From: Ruminococcus sp.
GTDB lineage: Bacteria; Bacillota; Clostridia; Oscillospirales; Ruminococcaceae
DNA: 52,321 bases
Direction of reading: 5' to 3'
Assembly: GCA_017516465.1 (NCBI GenBank)
Contig: JAFXCR010000025.1
Coordinates: 1-52,321 of the forward strand
Position numbers and translations under genes: made by a program. Positions 42,779-51,018 of the stretch are shown piece after piece. Position 1 is the stretch's first letter; every line of letters begins with the position of its first letter. The notes below the pieces were generated by a model. That model worked only from the letters and a program-made list of their open reading frames with translations, was not told where the DNA came from and ran no database searches.

Positions 42779-45700
42779 TCATGAGAACTGCCACCAATCG
42801 AATTCTGTATCTCCGCTGAATACGAAGTACACATCCTTGGTACCTGATACGTCAGCTATTGCCGGAACTGAGATTTCATCCATAGATGAACCGAATTCCG
42901 CATAGCCGATAACATCGCCCTTGGGGCTTCCTGTACAGATCTTTACAGATCCTCCCTTGCCTCTTAATGTGATATCTGTTACACCCTTATTGAAGTTTAC
43001 ACCACTTACCTTGATCCATTCGCCCTTCTTGCCGACAACAGTTGTGTCGCAGAGACCGTTGGTTGTTATACCCTTGGACTGGCTGGACATTGTTTCAGCC
43101 TGAACCTTATTATAAGGACTGAGTGTTTCAATCTGTGAAACGCCCTTCATTGTACCTGTTGCTGTAAACATACCGTTTGAGAATGTTGCCTCGTCAATGT
43201 GAGGTGAACGGTAGTTTCCGCCGAGGTCGATTGAGCCGTCTGTATTGAGAGCCTGAATATTCATTGCTCTTGAAAGATTACGGCTGTGGTAAAGCATGTA
43301 GTACTTGCCCTTGAATTCAACTATTGAATGGTGGTTATTTCCACCGCCGTCAAGCTTGAATGAAGCAGGATTCTTGAATGCAATACCCTTATATGTGAAA
43401 GGTCCGAGGGGATTTGTGGAAGTCATAACAGCAATTTCAGCGTTTCCGAAGCCATAAGGATTTCCTCCTGTACTCCAGTTTGTACAGTATGAATAGTAGT
43501 ATGTGTTGCCTACCTTGAGTATGCTTGAATCCTCAAAGAGATAAGGAGGATTCATTCTTACTGCACTGCCTGAAAGTGAAGTCATATCAGCACCGAGCTT
43601 GATAGCTCTTGCTGTGCCAGGGTCAGCAGCCTTTCCGGAAGGAACGCCGCCGCCTACATAGAGGTAACCTGAACCGTCATCGTCAACGAGAACAGCAGGG
43701 TCAAAGAGCCATTCAACATCGCCGAAGCCTGATGTACTCTTGTTGATAAGTGCCTTGCCAATAGGATCTGTATAAGGTCCTTCAGGACTGTCAGCTGTGA
43801 GTACGCCGATACCGCCTGCACTGTCTGCAAAGTAAAGGAAGAACTTATCCTTACCGTTGATTGTTTTCCATGCTGCGTCAGGAGCCCATGCGTATGTTGC
43901 CCACTTTGCAGCACCGTTCTGAGTTCTGCCGTTTCTGCCGGCAACCGGAATAGCACCGTGATCTGTCCAGTTTACAAGGTCAGCGGATGAGAAGCAGTTG
44001 ATTGTACCTGAATTATATGTGTTTACCTGAATTTTTCCGTCTGATCTGTACTCAGGAGCGTCGTTTGTTGTGTATACATAGAGTCTGTCCTTGTATACCA
44101 TAAATCCGGGGTCTGCACCGAAACGATGCGTCCAGAGAACGTTGTTTTCGCCTTCCTTCTTCCAGCTGTCAGCGATAGTTATTGTGCTGAACTGAGCCTC
44201 AAACTTTGCTGTATCAACAGGAGGAGCGTTGTTGGGGAATTCCTTGATTTCTCTGAGGATATACTGCTGGAGAAGAACGAGGTCGTTTGTTTCAGCCTTG
44301 CCGCTTTTGTCAACGTCGGCTGCCTTCATGATATTTGAATCTGTGATTTTTCCGATAACTACTCTGCGTGCAAGAACCATATCGAAAGCGTCGATAACGC
44401 TGTCCATTGTTGTATCGCCGCGGATAACGCCGCCTGTCGGAGGTGCTGCGGGAGGTTCGGGATGTCCCTCACCCTGAATTCCTGTACCTGCAACAGCACC
44501 GATAACCTCATCAACGTAGAAGTTTGTGAGAGATTCTGCTGTTTCAATGTAGATCTTTACATTTGAAGCGTCCTCAGGAATCTTGTAGTTTGTATTGTAG
44601 AGCTGTGCCCATGTATCGCTGGGAACTGTCCAGCTGTCGATTTCATCATATGCAGTTTCGCCGGATGCGTCAGTGTACTCGATCTTCATCATCATAGTAA
44701 CTGTTTCGCCGGAATTCTGCTTAACGTGTGCACTGAAGCTGTATTCCTCGCCAGCATTGAAGATATTGCTGGGAAGTGAGTATGCTGCACCCTGCCATGC
44801 GCTTGTTCTGTCTGTTACATAGAGGGACTTGCTTCCCCACTCTGTATAATGTTCATCGCTGCTCTGAGAAACTGCATTTCCGCCTCTGTCAGTCCAACTC
44901 TGAACGCCGTCCTCAAATCCGCACTGGAACCACCAGCCGTATTCGTTAGGCTCCGGAGGTGCCGGAGGAGTAACTTCGCCGTTGACAACGTCGTACTGAT
45001 AATTCTTACCATCGCCCCACTCGCTTGTCGGAATCATCTGTGAAAGTGTTGTATAAGCTGTCTTGGGCTGATTGTTCTTGTCAAAGAGAAGCGCATCTGA
45101 ACCGGATTTCAGCCATGAGTTAGCGTCGTTAGGACCCCAGATACAAACAGCTGTTACACGGTTGGATGAGTTAAGGCGTGATTTATTCCACTCCTTGGCA
45201 TAATCAAAGATTGCCTTGTACTTTGCTGCCTGATCCTGCTGAGAATACTTTCCGTTTTCAAGAGAGATATCAAGCTCTGTTACCTGAACCTGAATTCCGA
45301 GGTCGAGGTACATTTTCATTGCCTGTAAATAGGAATCTGTGCCGGCAAAACCTGTTGCGTTAGCCGGAACGTGAGACTGCATTCCCATACCGTCAATAAG
45401 TCCCTTTGAAATGAGAGGCTTGAGGATTGTTCTTATAATACAGTCACGCTTGTGATCCCAGTATTCGTTATAGTCGTTGTAGAAAAGGCTGCATCCGGCA
45501 GGAGCATATTTTCTTGCGTATGTGAATGCCTTTTCGATGAAGGAGTTGTTTCCGTAAACTGCAACCCATGCAGATTTACCGCCCTCCTGATTGTTGTCTC
45601 CGGGGAGACGGCTGCCGTCCTGATTTCCGCTTGTTCTGCTTGCGTCATCAGAAACAGCCTCATTTACTACGTCATAAGCGTAGAGGTTAAGGTTCGGGTA

Positions 45701-46663
45701 CTGAGTTTTGATAGCCTCGAACATATTCTTGATGTAGCTTTCAAGACGCTGATCCATTACGCTGGATGACACCCAGTTTCCGTTTCCGTTGAAGTTTTCC
45801 TTAAGGAACCACGCCGGAGTCTGGCTGTGCCATACGAAGGCATGACCTCTTACTGCGATATTGTTCTTCTGACAGAAGTCGAAAATAGCTGCCGCACTGT
45901 CAAGCTTTACACCGATATTAGTGCCGCTGCACTTTGACTGATTGAGAGTAGCGTCCGGCTTTGTCTCGTTTTCACACTCAACAGAGTTGTAGTTCTGGAG
46001 TGTTGTAGCGAGGATAGCGTCGTTTCTTACGGTACCGCCGTTGAGGATGTTTCCTACACGGAAGCCGTAGTTTGCAAACTCATCCTTGAGTCCCTTGCTT
46101 CCGGAAGAAGCAGAAACACTGTTTCTTCTTGCTGTTGTTGTGATCTTGAGATCGTCGAATACGAAGTCGTTTTCAGAATCAGAGGTGATAACGAGTTCAA
46201 ATTCATAATTGTTTTCAGGAGCAGAATAATGTGCCGAAAGCTCAGCCCACTCGCCTGCCTTAACCTTTACGGAGTCAAGCTCAACGATAGTTTCCTCTCC
46301 TGTTGAACGGTCGATAGTCTTGAGTGAAAGACGGAAGATTTCGTTCTTTTCGCTGTAAACCTTAACGCTGTAATCGTAGCCTGTTCCGCCGTAGAGGTAG
46401 AAGCCCTTTGATGAGCTTGCACCGTGTGAGGAATCTGTACGTCCTGTAACAGCCATTCCTCGTGAGCCGTCAAAGCCGATTCCATCTTCTGCGGTAAGTG
46501 TAACTACATCGTTGTTCGGATGCCAGCCTTCGTAGCTTTCCTCAAAGTTGTTGGATACGATTTCCGCGGCATACACATTATCGGTCAGTGCCGGCAGAAA
46601 TGTGAACATTCCTGCTCCGACAACAGCCGAAGTCAGTCCTGACACAAATCTTTTCAGTTTCAT
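42779..46663 (-). CDS. Secreted multimodular xylanase: CBM-GH10-CBM-dockerin-GH43-CBM
   Basis: Encodes 1294 residues. Signal peptide (1-32). A CBM22/CBM4_9-type module (33-177). GH10 endoxylanase (about 185-550) with acid/base Glu335 (VVNEAV) and nucleophile Glu463 (VTELDI). A second CBM22-like module (about 573-725). A Pro-rich linker, then a type I dockerin (about 748-805; GDTTMDSVIDAFD and ADVDKSGKAETND calcium loops). GH43 (about 820-1180) with Asp851, Asp988 and Glu1044 as base, modulator and acid. A C-terminal CBM6-like module (about 1185-1294). It cuts xylan and trims its side chains or oligomers while docked on a cellulosome scaffold. GAGGGTG precedes the ATG. Internal dockerins of this type are known in R. 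flavefaciens. Confidence 0.95.
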   Translation of the reverse strand: MKLKRFVSGLTSAVVGAGMFTFLPALTDNVYAAEIVSNNFEESYEGWHPNNDVVTLTAEDGIGFDGSRGMAVTGRTDSSHGASSSKGFYLYGGTGYDYSVKVYSEKNEIFRLSLKTIDRSTGEETIVELDSVKVKAGEWAELSAHYSAPENNYEFELVITSDSENDFVFDDLKITTTARRNSVSASSGSKGLKDEFANYGFRVGNILNGGTVRNDAILATTLQNYNSVECENETKPDATLNQSKCSGTNIGVKLDSAAAIFDFCQKNNIAVRGHAFVWHSQTPAWFLKENFNGNGNWVSSSVMDQRLESYIKNMFEAIKTQYPNLNLYAYDVVNEAVSDDASRTSGNQDGSRLPGDNNQEGGKSAWVAVYGNNSFIEKAFTYARKYAPAGCSLFYNDYNEYWDHKRDCIIRTILKPLISKGLIDGMGMQSHVPANATGFAGTDSYLQAMKMYLDLGIQVQVTELDISLENGKYSQQDQAAKYKAIFDYAKEWNKSRLNSSNRVTAVCIWGPNDANSWLKSGSDALLFDKNNQPKTAYTTLSQMIPTSEWGDGKNYQYDVVNGEVTPPAPPEPNEYGWWFQCGFEDGVQSWTDRGGNAVSQSSDEHYTEWGSKSLYVTDRTSAWQGAAYSLPSNIFNAGEEYSFSAHVKQNSGETVTMMMKIEYTDASGETAYDEIDSWTVPSDTWAQLYNTNYKIPEDASNVKIYIETAESLTNFYVDEVIGAVAGTGIQGEGHPEPPAAPPTGGVIRGDTTMDSVIDAFDMVLARRVVIGKITDSNIMKAADVDKSGKAETNDLVLLQQYILREIKEFPNNAPPVDTAKFEAQFSTITIADSWKKEGENNVLWTHRFGADPGFMVYKDRLYVYTTNDAPEYRSDGKIQVNTYNSGTINCFSSADLVNWTDHGAIPVAGRNGRTQNGAAKWATYAWAPDAAWKTINGKDKFFLYFADSAGGIGVLTADSPEGPYTDPIGKALINKSTSGFGDVEWLFDPAVLVDDDGSGYLYVGGGVPSGKAADPGTARAIKLGADMTSLSGSAVRMNPPYLFEDSSILKVGNTYYYSYCTNWSTGGNPYGFGNAEIAVMTSTNPLGPFTYKGIAFKNPASFKLDGGGNNHHSIVEFKGKYYMLYHSRNLSRAMNIQALNTDGSIDLGGNYRSPHIDEATFSNGMFTATGTMKGVSQIETLSPYNKVQAETMSSQSKGITTNGLCDTTVVGKKGEWIKVSGVNFNKGVTDITLRGKGGSVKICTGSPKGDVIGYAEFGSSMDEISVPAIADVSGTKDVYFVFSGDTEFDWWQFS

Positions 46664-46721
46664 TTTAATTCACCCTCATTAAATTGTTGTTTTTTGTTTT
46701 CCGATTTTGTTTTCTGTATTT

Positions 46722-46750
46722 ATTATATCTTTATTTTCTTCACAATTCAA
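46722..46750 (-). promoter_or_regulatory. Sigma-A promoter of the xylanase gene
   Basis: TTGAAT (46750-46745), 17 bp, TATAAT (46727-46722) on the minus strand. Confidence 0.85.
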
Positions 46751-46770
46751 CCCATTTTTTGCAGATTAGG

Positions 46771-46794
46771 TGTACAAAATGAATGAGTTGTACA
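46771..46794. promoter_or_regulatory. Inverted repeat upstream of the xylanase promoter, operator-like
   Basis: TGTACAA (46771-46777) and TTGTACA (46788-46794), perfect 7-bp arms 10 nt apart, 20 bp upstream of the -35 box. The 17-bp centre spacing suits a dimeric regulator, perhaps an activator given the position. Confidence 0.5.
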
Positions 46795-46847
46795 TCTTCG
46801 ATGAAAAAAATGCCGTTACAAGAATGTTTTCGGACAAAGTGCTTTCC

Positions 46848-47060
46848 TTATTTATAAGGGGACTTCTCGTCTGTGAGACCGAGAATATAGTCCGTACTCG
46901 TGCCATAAAGCTGTGCAAGCTTGATAATTATTTCAACCGGAACAGCTCTTGCTCCCCGTTCATATTTGGAATAGAGAGACTGGTCGCAGAAAAGGTAATC
47001 TGACACTTCCTTCTGCGTTTTATCGCTGTCTTCCCTGAGATTTCTGATTCTGACAAACAT
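46848..47060 (-). CDS. XRE-family (Cro/CI-type) HTH transcriptional regulator
   Basis: Encodes 70 residues, almost entirely one HTH_3 domain: LREDSDKTQKEVSDYL (helix 2), QSLYSKYERGARAVP (recognition helix) and the LAQLYGTSTDYILGL end. GAGGTGATAG precedes the ATG. It is divergent from the zinc-ribbon gene. Two palindromes GGACA-N3-TGTCC lie in the shared region, fitting sites for this regulator. It could also act on the xylanase gene downstream, but no copy of that palindrome is present there. Confidence 0.88.
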   Translation of the reverse strand: MFVRIRNLREDSDKTQKEVSDYLFCDQSLYSKYERGARAVPVEIIIKLAQLYGTSTDYILGLTDEKSPYK

Positions 47061-47103
47061 TCTATCACCTCATAAAATATTATAAAACAGGTGAAAAAAA
47101 AGC

Positions 47104-47132
47104 TCGACAAATAGGACAATATGTCCTATAAT
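47104..47132 (+). promoter_or_regulatory. Promoter of the zinc-ribbon gene
   Basis: TCGACA (47104-47109), 17 bp, TATAAT (47127-47132). The spacer is occupied by an operator palindrome. Confidence 0.75.
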
Positions 47133-47153
47133 TTGATTATGGACATATTGTCC
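47114..47153. promoter_or_regulatory. Twin operator palindromes GGACA-N3-TGTCC
   Basis: Two perfect 13-bp palindromes, GGACAATATGTCC (47114-47126) and GGACATATTGTCC (47141-47153), centred 27 bp apart. The first fills the -35/-10 spacer and the second covers about +3 to +15 of the zinc-ribbon promoter. Binding would block RNA polymerase. Confidence 0.75.
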
Positions 47154-47181
47154 TAATATTATTCACAATGGAGGTTTTACT

Positions 47182-47832
47182 ACGCCATATTGTAAAAACT
47201 GCGGAACTCAGATATCTGATGATGCAAAATTTTGCACAAAATGTGGAACTCAGCGGTCAGCCTTTGCTCCTGCCGTTCAACCCACACCTCAACCCATCGT
47301 TCCGGAGCCTTCCAGACCAATTTTTTCTGGAGAAAACGAAAAGGTTCTTTTCTGTGGAAAATACAGCAATCGGGCTTTTTCAAAACAGCTTTTTTTCATC
47401 GCACTTGATATTATTATAACATTCGCCATATGTATTTCCACAAATAGTTTCTTATCTGATTGGGCGGATGAATACTCCCGATACTCTGAACAATACGAAG
47501 TTATACAAGACACAATATCAGAACTTGAAGAATGGAATTCTTTCATCATATTAATAACAATCATAACAAGTGCACTTATGCTTATAAAATGTTTCCAGAT
47601 TACTAAAAATTATATATATATCACAGATAAACGTGTTTATGGAGACGCTTGCCCAAGATTCGGACTCGGATTAGTCAGCTTCAACCTTGAATTCAGGCTA
47701 ATCCATTCAGCAACAATCAAAGGAGATCGCCTCATCATTACCACAACAGGCTCTCAGACAAAATATTATTGCTTCGTTGATAACCCCGACTCTGCACGAC
47801 GAATAATTAATGATATGCTATACGGTAAATAA
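47182..47832 (+). CDS. Zinc-ribbon membrane protein with PH-like tail, apparent ACG start
   Basis: Encodes 216 residues if read from ACG at 47182. The N-terminus is a zinc ribbon (PYCKNCGTQ ... KFCTKCGTQ, Cys4, 7, 18 and 21), then a Pro-rich linker, two membrane segments (about residues 73-90 and 122-140) and a C-terminal beta-rich domain (YIYITDKRVYG...IKGDRLIITTTG) resembling bacterial PH domains. GGAGG lies 7 nt before the ACG. An in-frame stop at 47134 excludes an earlier start, and the next ATG (47578) would remove the ribbon and both helices. Usual members begin Met-Pro-Tyr-Cys, so an ATG-to-ACG change or a read error is likely. Function unknown. Confidence 0.7.
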   Translation, partial: TPYCKNCGTQISDDAKFCTKCGTQRSAFAPAVQPTPQPIVPEPSRPIFSGENEKVLFCGKYSNRAFSKQLFFIALDIIITFAICISTNSFLSDWADEYSRYSEQYEVIQDTISELEEWNSFIILITIITSALMLIKCFQITKNYIYITDKRVYGDACPRFGLGLVSFNLEFRLIHSATIKGDRLIITTTGSQTKYYCFVDNPDSARRIINDMLYGK

Positions 47833-47837
47833 CCCTA

Positions 47838-47880
47838 TCCCCTCTGCTGCACGTTCTATGCACACAGAGGGGAAAATATT
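47838..47880 (+). terminator. Terminator of the zinc-ribbon gene
   Basis: Stem TCCCCTCTG/CAGAGGGGA with inner TGCAC/GTGCA-type pairing (47838-47873), tail AAAATATTTTAG. Confidence 0.7.
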
Positions 47881-47973
47881 TTAGTTTAAGATAGTTAATT
47901 TTATTAATTAGGAAAAAATCCAGACTGTTTTTTGTGCAAATCAACAATTTTAAATAAATCCGACTATCTATTA

Positions 47974-48002
47974 TTGACTAACAATTGAATTTGTGTTAGA
48001 AT
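47974..48002 (+). promoter_or_regulatory. Promoter of the gene at 48046
   Basis: TTGACT (47974-47979), 17 bp, TAGAAT (47997-48002). Confidence 0.75.
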
Positions 48003-48045
48003 TGAATTAAAACAGACCATGTTAATTATGGGAGGGACAATTCTT

Positions 48046-48753
48046 ATGATATCGCCATCAGAGCGTAAGAAAAACAGCTTTGCAAAATCATTCCGTCCGT
48101 CTTTCGGAGCTGAAATGAAGAAATATGAAGAACTTTACGTTATGTACACCGTTAAAGGCTACACAAAGGAACTCTGTGAAGAATACGCAGACGCTTTTGT
48201 AAACAACGTAAAAAAACCGGCTGCTGATGATATCATTCAGCTTGCCAGTCTCTACGATAAAATCTATGATAACAAAAGTGCCGCTTTCTATCTCGAAATG
48301 CTCGCAGAAAAAAAGCTCAGCGGTGATGATAAGTTCAACTACTGCATCGAAATGCTCAAAACACAGAGCAAGCTCGGCAGATGGCGTGACGCAGAGGATT
48401 TCCGCACCGAAAACATCAATTTCATGCAGAATGCCTCCCAGAAAAAAAGTCTTTCCGAACAGGCTGATATGTATATCGCTCTCGCTCTTGCAGACTGTGC
48501 CGCAAAACGCTACCGTGAAGCCTTCAAGCTCATGAAGTTCGGCTACAAGCCACAGGGCAAAAACGACACAAAGCTTCTGGAAATCATGATTACCGGTGTT
48601 TATCTTATTGCTTGCTCCGGCGAAACCGAAGGTCTTACTTCCGCTGTCGAAAGTGCTCACGCCTGCCTCAGACTTTTCACTGAATTTGAATACAACTGGA
48701 GCAGAAACGATTATCTCAGCCGTATTGATAAGGCAGCAAAAGGTATAATATAA
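48046..48753 (+). CDS. Helical (TPR-like) cytoplasmic protein, function unknown
   Basis: Encodes 235 residues, no signal or membrane segment, almost all predicted helix. Paired-helix spacing (ADDIIQLASLYDKIYDNKSAAFYLEMLAEKKL, in two halves) suggests tetratricopeptide-like repeats. I do not recognise a family. The frame opens at 48019, but GGGAGGG 9 nt before the ATG at 48046 makes this the start. Own promoter and terminator, so monocistronic. Confidence 0.7.
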   Translation: MISPSERKKNSFAKSFRPSFGAEMKKYEELYVMYTVKGYTKELCEEYADAFVNNVKKPAADDIIQLASLYDKIYDNKSAAFYLEMLAEKKLSGDDKFNYCIEMLKTQSKLGRWRDAEDFRTENINFMQNASQKKSLSEQADMYIALALADCAAKRYREAFKLMKFGYKPQGKNDTKLLEIMITGVYLIACSGETEGLTSAVESAHACLRLFTEFEYNWSRNDYLSRIDKAAKGII

Positions 48754-48761
48754 TATATTAT

Positions 48762-48793
48762 AATGGGGATCATCTGATCCCCATTATTGTTAT
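48762..48793 (+). terminator. Terminator after the helical protein
   Basis: Stem AATGGGGATCA/TGATCCCCATT (48762-48785) followed by ATTGTTAT. Confidence 0.75.
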
Positions 48794-49118
48794 AATTCAA
48801 AAATCGAAAAAATATTTCATAACAAATTATTCATATAACAATGTGTTTTTATTTTAATTATTATACAACTTATTAAATTTCCCTGTTGTCAAAATTCCTT
48901 TTTCTTCCGAAAGTCACTCCTGTATCCGAAAAAATACTGCCGGAATTATCGGATATCACCGTATTTTCTAACTTTTTCAGTCAGAATAATTCTTGCAGCA
49001 ATATACTTTATGTACAAAACCGAAATAGAAATATCTTTGTATTATATTTACAATTTCGTAATATATTTATAATTTAACCTAATAGCAATATTGTACCAAA
49101 TTCAAGCAATATTATCAA
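48794..49118. other. AT-rich noncoding stretch
   Basis: No gene, repeat or clear promoter. A 63-codon frame from a TTG at 48886 has no ribosome site and odd composition. It may be a decayed remnant. Confidence 0.5.
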
Positions 49119-49147
49119 TTGATTATCCTAACTCTATCGCTTATAAT
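49119..49147 (+). promoter_or_regulatory. Sigma-A promoter of the structured RNA
   Basis: TTGATT (49119-49124), 17 bp, TATAAT (49142-49147). Confidence 0.8.
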
Positions 49148-49152
49148 ACAAG

Positions 49153-49537
49153 TAACGGATCATGTGAATGTTCCGACATCACATTAAGATTTATAAAGAT
49201 TTTTTAATGTGTCCTGTAAAATCCGGCAAATATGAACCATTCAGCTATCCGGTTTCAACTCCACCGGAAATCCTTCTATAATTCGTTCTGTCAGTCTGTG
49301 CCTGAAAGCTGCTGTTAAACATTAATGCCTATAATATGTTTAATTGCCTAAAAGCAGCTGTTTATCGCTTGATCTGATCCTGCATTATTATTACTACCGC
49401 TGAAATTCATATTAAGGCACTGCGAAATTTGTGCCTGCCGTAATGCTTAGCGTATAGAGGGTGCGCTCTGCATTGTAAGAATAACGGACTTCATCGACTT
49501 TTTGAGAGGGGGTCAATGAAGTCTGTTGTTTTTTTAA
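49153..49537 (+). ncRNA. Candidate structured noncoding RNA, about 385 nt
   Basis: Between a good promoter and a strong terminator there is no credible gene but a series of hairpins: H1 49156-49175 (CGGA-CAT/ATG-TCCG), H2 49180-49211 (CACATTAA/TTAATGTG), H3 49248-49268 (TCCGGT/ACCGGA), H4 49307-49359 (AGCTGCT/AGCAGCT outside, TTAAACAT/ATGTTTAA inside), H5 49415-49436 (AGGCAC/GTGCCT) and H6 49441-49475 (TAATGC/GCATTG enclosing AGAG/CTCT). It does not show the tRNA-like ends of tmRNA, the conserved cores of RNase P RNA, or the SRP tetraloop region. A 37-codon frame at 49168-49281 lacks a ribosome site. Class and function unknown. Confidence 0.6.
49483..49537 (+). terminator. Terminator of the structured RNA
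   Basis: A 12-bp stem AACGGACTTCAT/ATGAAGTCTGTT (49483-49494 with 49516-49527), extended inside by GACTTTTT/GGGGGTC wobble pairs, then a T7 run. Confidence 0.88.
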
Positions 49538-49555
49538 TGTTTTCTTACATACAAA

Positions 49556-49582
49556 AAGCGTCCGGAAATCCGGACGCTTATT
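49556..49582 (-). terminator. Terminator of glmU
   Basis: An 11-bp stem AAGCGTCCGGA/TCCGGACGCTT (49556-49579), followed on minus by TTTTTGTATG, 4 nt past the glmU stop. Confidence 0.88.
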
Positions 49583-50956
49583 TTATTTCTTATCAGTTTT
49601 CAGTTTCCGGAGTGTATAACCCTCATTGACCTTCATCACACCACGGTCAATCGCAAGTGCGTAGTCCGGAACATCCCTCGTAACAGTAGTTCCCGCCGCC
49701 GTATACACAGCTTTTCCAAGTTTTACAGGAGCTATCAGATTAGTATTACAACCAATAAAGCAGTTATCTCCAATAACACAGCGGCTCTTGGAGATTCCGT
49801 CATAATTTACAGTAACCGTTCCGCAGCCAATATTCACCTTTCTGCCAACATCACTGTCACCGACGTACACAAGATGCGAAACCGCTGTCTTTTCGCCGAT
49901 ATCGGAGTTCTTGATCTCCACGAAATCGCCGATTCTTGCTCCGCTTCTTATATGACTGTCCGGACGGATATGAACGAAAGGTCCGATAATTACTCCGCTT
50001 TCAATCACGGAATTATAGGTATGGGATGTATCAATTTCTACATTGTCTCCGACCCTGCATTCAACAATAACAGCATTGGGGCCAAGAATACAGCCACTTC
50101 CGATTGTGGTTTTTCCTCTTATGATAGTTCCCGGCTGAATCTGAGTTCCTATGCCGATTTCTACGTTTCTTTCGATAATTACGCCATCAGTGCTGACGAA
50201 TTCCACACCATTTTCAAGATGCTTGTCGATAACTGCTCTTTTTGCGTAGTCGTTGAGTGCAAGAAGATCCCTTCTGTCGTTGGCACCCTTGATGATCTCC
50301 GCATTCTCCGACTTGAAAGCTCCTGCCTTCTTACCCTCGGAAAGTGCAATCGCAATGGTATCAGTAAGATAATATTCATTCTGCGCGTTATTGCAGTCAA
50401 GCTTGCCGAGAAGCTCAATCAGGTCGGCAGTTCTGAACCAGTACGCACCGGAGTTCACCTCACGGATCTGCTTCTGTTCCTCTGCGGCGTCCTTCTGCTC
50501 GACAATTCCGCTGATTCCCGACTCTGTACGGATAACTCTGCCGTAGCCATGAGGATTTTCAAGCTCTGCCGTAATAACTGTAACTGAATTCCCCTGTTCT
50601 GTGTGCATTTTAAGGGATTCCCCGATAGTTACCGCATCAATGAACGGTGCGTCGCCGTTGAGGATAAGTGTATTTCCGGATATATCCTTCTCAAGGAACG
50701 GAATTCCCTGCATTACCGCATGACCAGTGCCGAGTCTTTCAGCCTGAAGTGCAGTTTCGCAGCGTCCGCCGAGATATTCGTCTATCATTTCGCCTCTGAA
50801 TCCCTTGATTACACAGATATCGGAAACTCCTGATTCCTCACACGCTGAAATCACCCATTCCAGCATGGGTTCTCCGAGAACTCTCAGAAGCGGCTTAGGC
50901 ATATCTGCCTTCATACGTTTTCCCTGACCACCAGCCAGAATTATTGCTTTGTTCAT
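49583..50956 (-). CDS. glmU: Bifunctional UDP-GlcNAc pyrophosphorylase / GlcN-1-P acetyltransferase
   Basis: Encodes 457 residues, the usual length. It makes UDP-GlcNAc for peptidoglycan and wall polymers. The N-terminal pyrophosphorylase has LAGGQGKRMKADMPKPLL and LNGDAPF. The C-terminal left-handed beta helix has the IG..V.I...S hexapeptides, with VSHLVYVGDSDVG and the catalytic-loop NYDGISKSRCVIG. AGGAGG precedes the ATG. It lies downstream of a lipoprotein gene with a 62-nt gap. Confidence 0.97.
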   Translation of the reverse strand: MNKAIILAGGQGKRMKADMPKPLLRVLGEPMLEWVISACEESGVSDICVIKGFRGEMIDEYLGGRCETALQAERLGTGHAVMQGIPFLEKDISGNTLILNGDAPFIDAVTIGESLKMHTEQGNSVTVITAELENPHGYGRVIRTESGISGIVEQKDAAEEQKQIREVNSGAYWFRTADLIELLGKLDCNNAQNEYYLTDTIAIALSEGKKAGAFKSENAEIIKGANDRRDLLALNDYAKRAVIDKHLENGVEFVSTDGVIIERNVEIGIGTQIQPGTIIRGKTTIGSGCILGPNAVIVECRVGDNVEIDTSHTYNSVIESGVIIGPFVHIRPDSHIRSGARIGDFVEIKNSDIGEKTAVSHLVYVGDSDVGRKVNIGCGTVTVNYDGISKSRCVIGDNCFIGCNTNLIAPVKLGKAVYTAAGTTVTRDVPDYALAIDRGVMKVNEGYTLRKLKTDKK

Positions 50957-51018
50957 TTTATTTCCTCCTGTCAGACTATTCTTTTTATATAGTTTTTCAC
51001 TTTTTATCTCTGCATATA

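Noticed and set aside
48886-49077. 63-codon frame in the AT-rich gap
   Set aside because: TTG start, no ribosome site, and low-complexity composition.
49168-49281. 37-codon frame inside the structured RNA
   Set aside because: No ribosome-binding site, and hairpin arms run across it. Kept only as an alternative explanation.
49153-49537. tmRNA, RNase P RNA or SRP RNA at the structured RNA locus
   Set aside because: No tRNA-like ends with GTTCGA, no GAGGAAAGTCC-type core, and no SRP GGAA/GNRA region on either strand.
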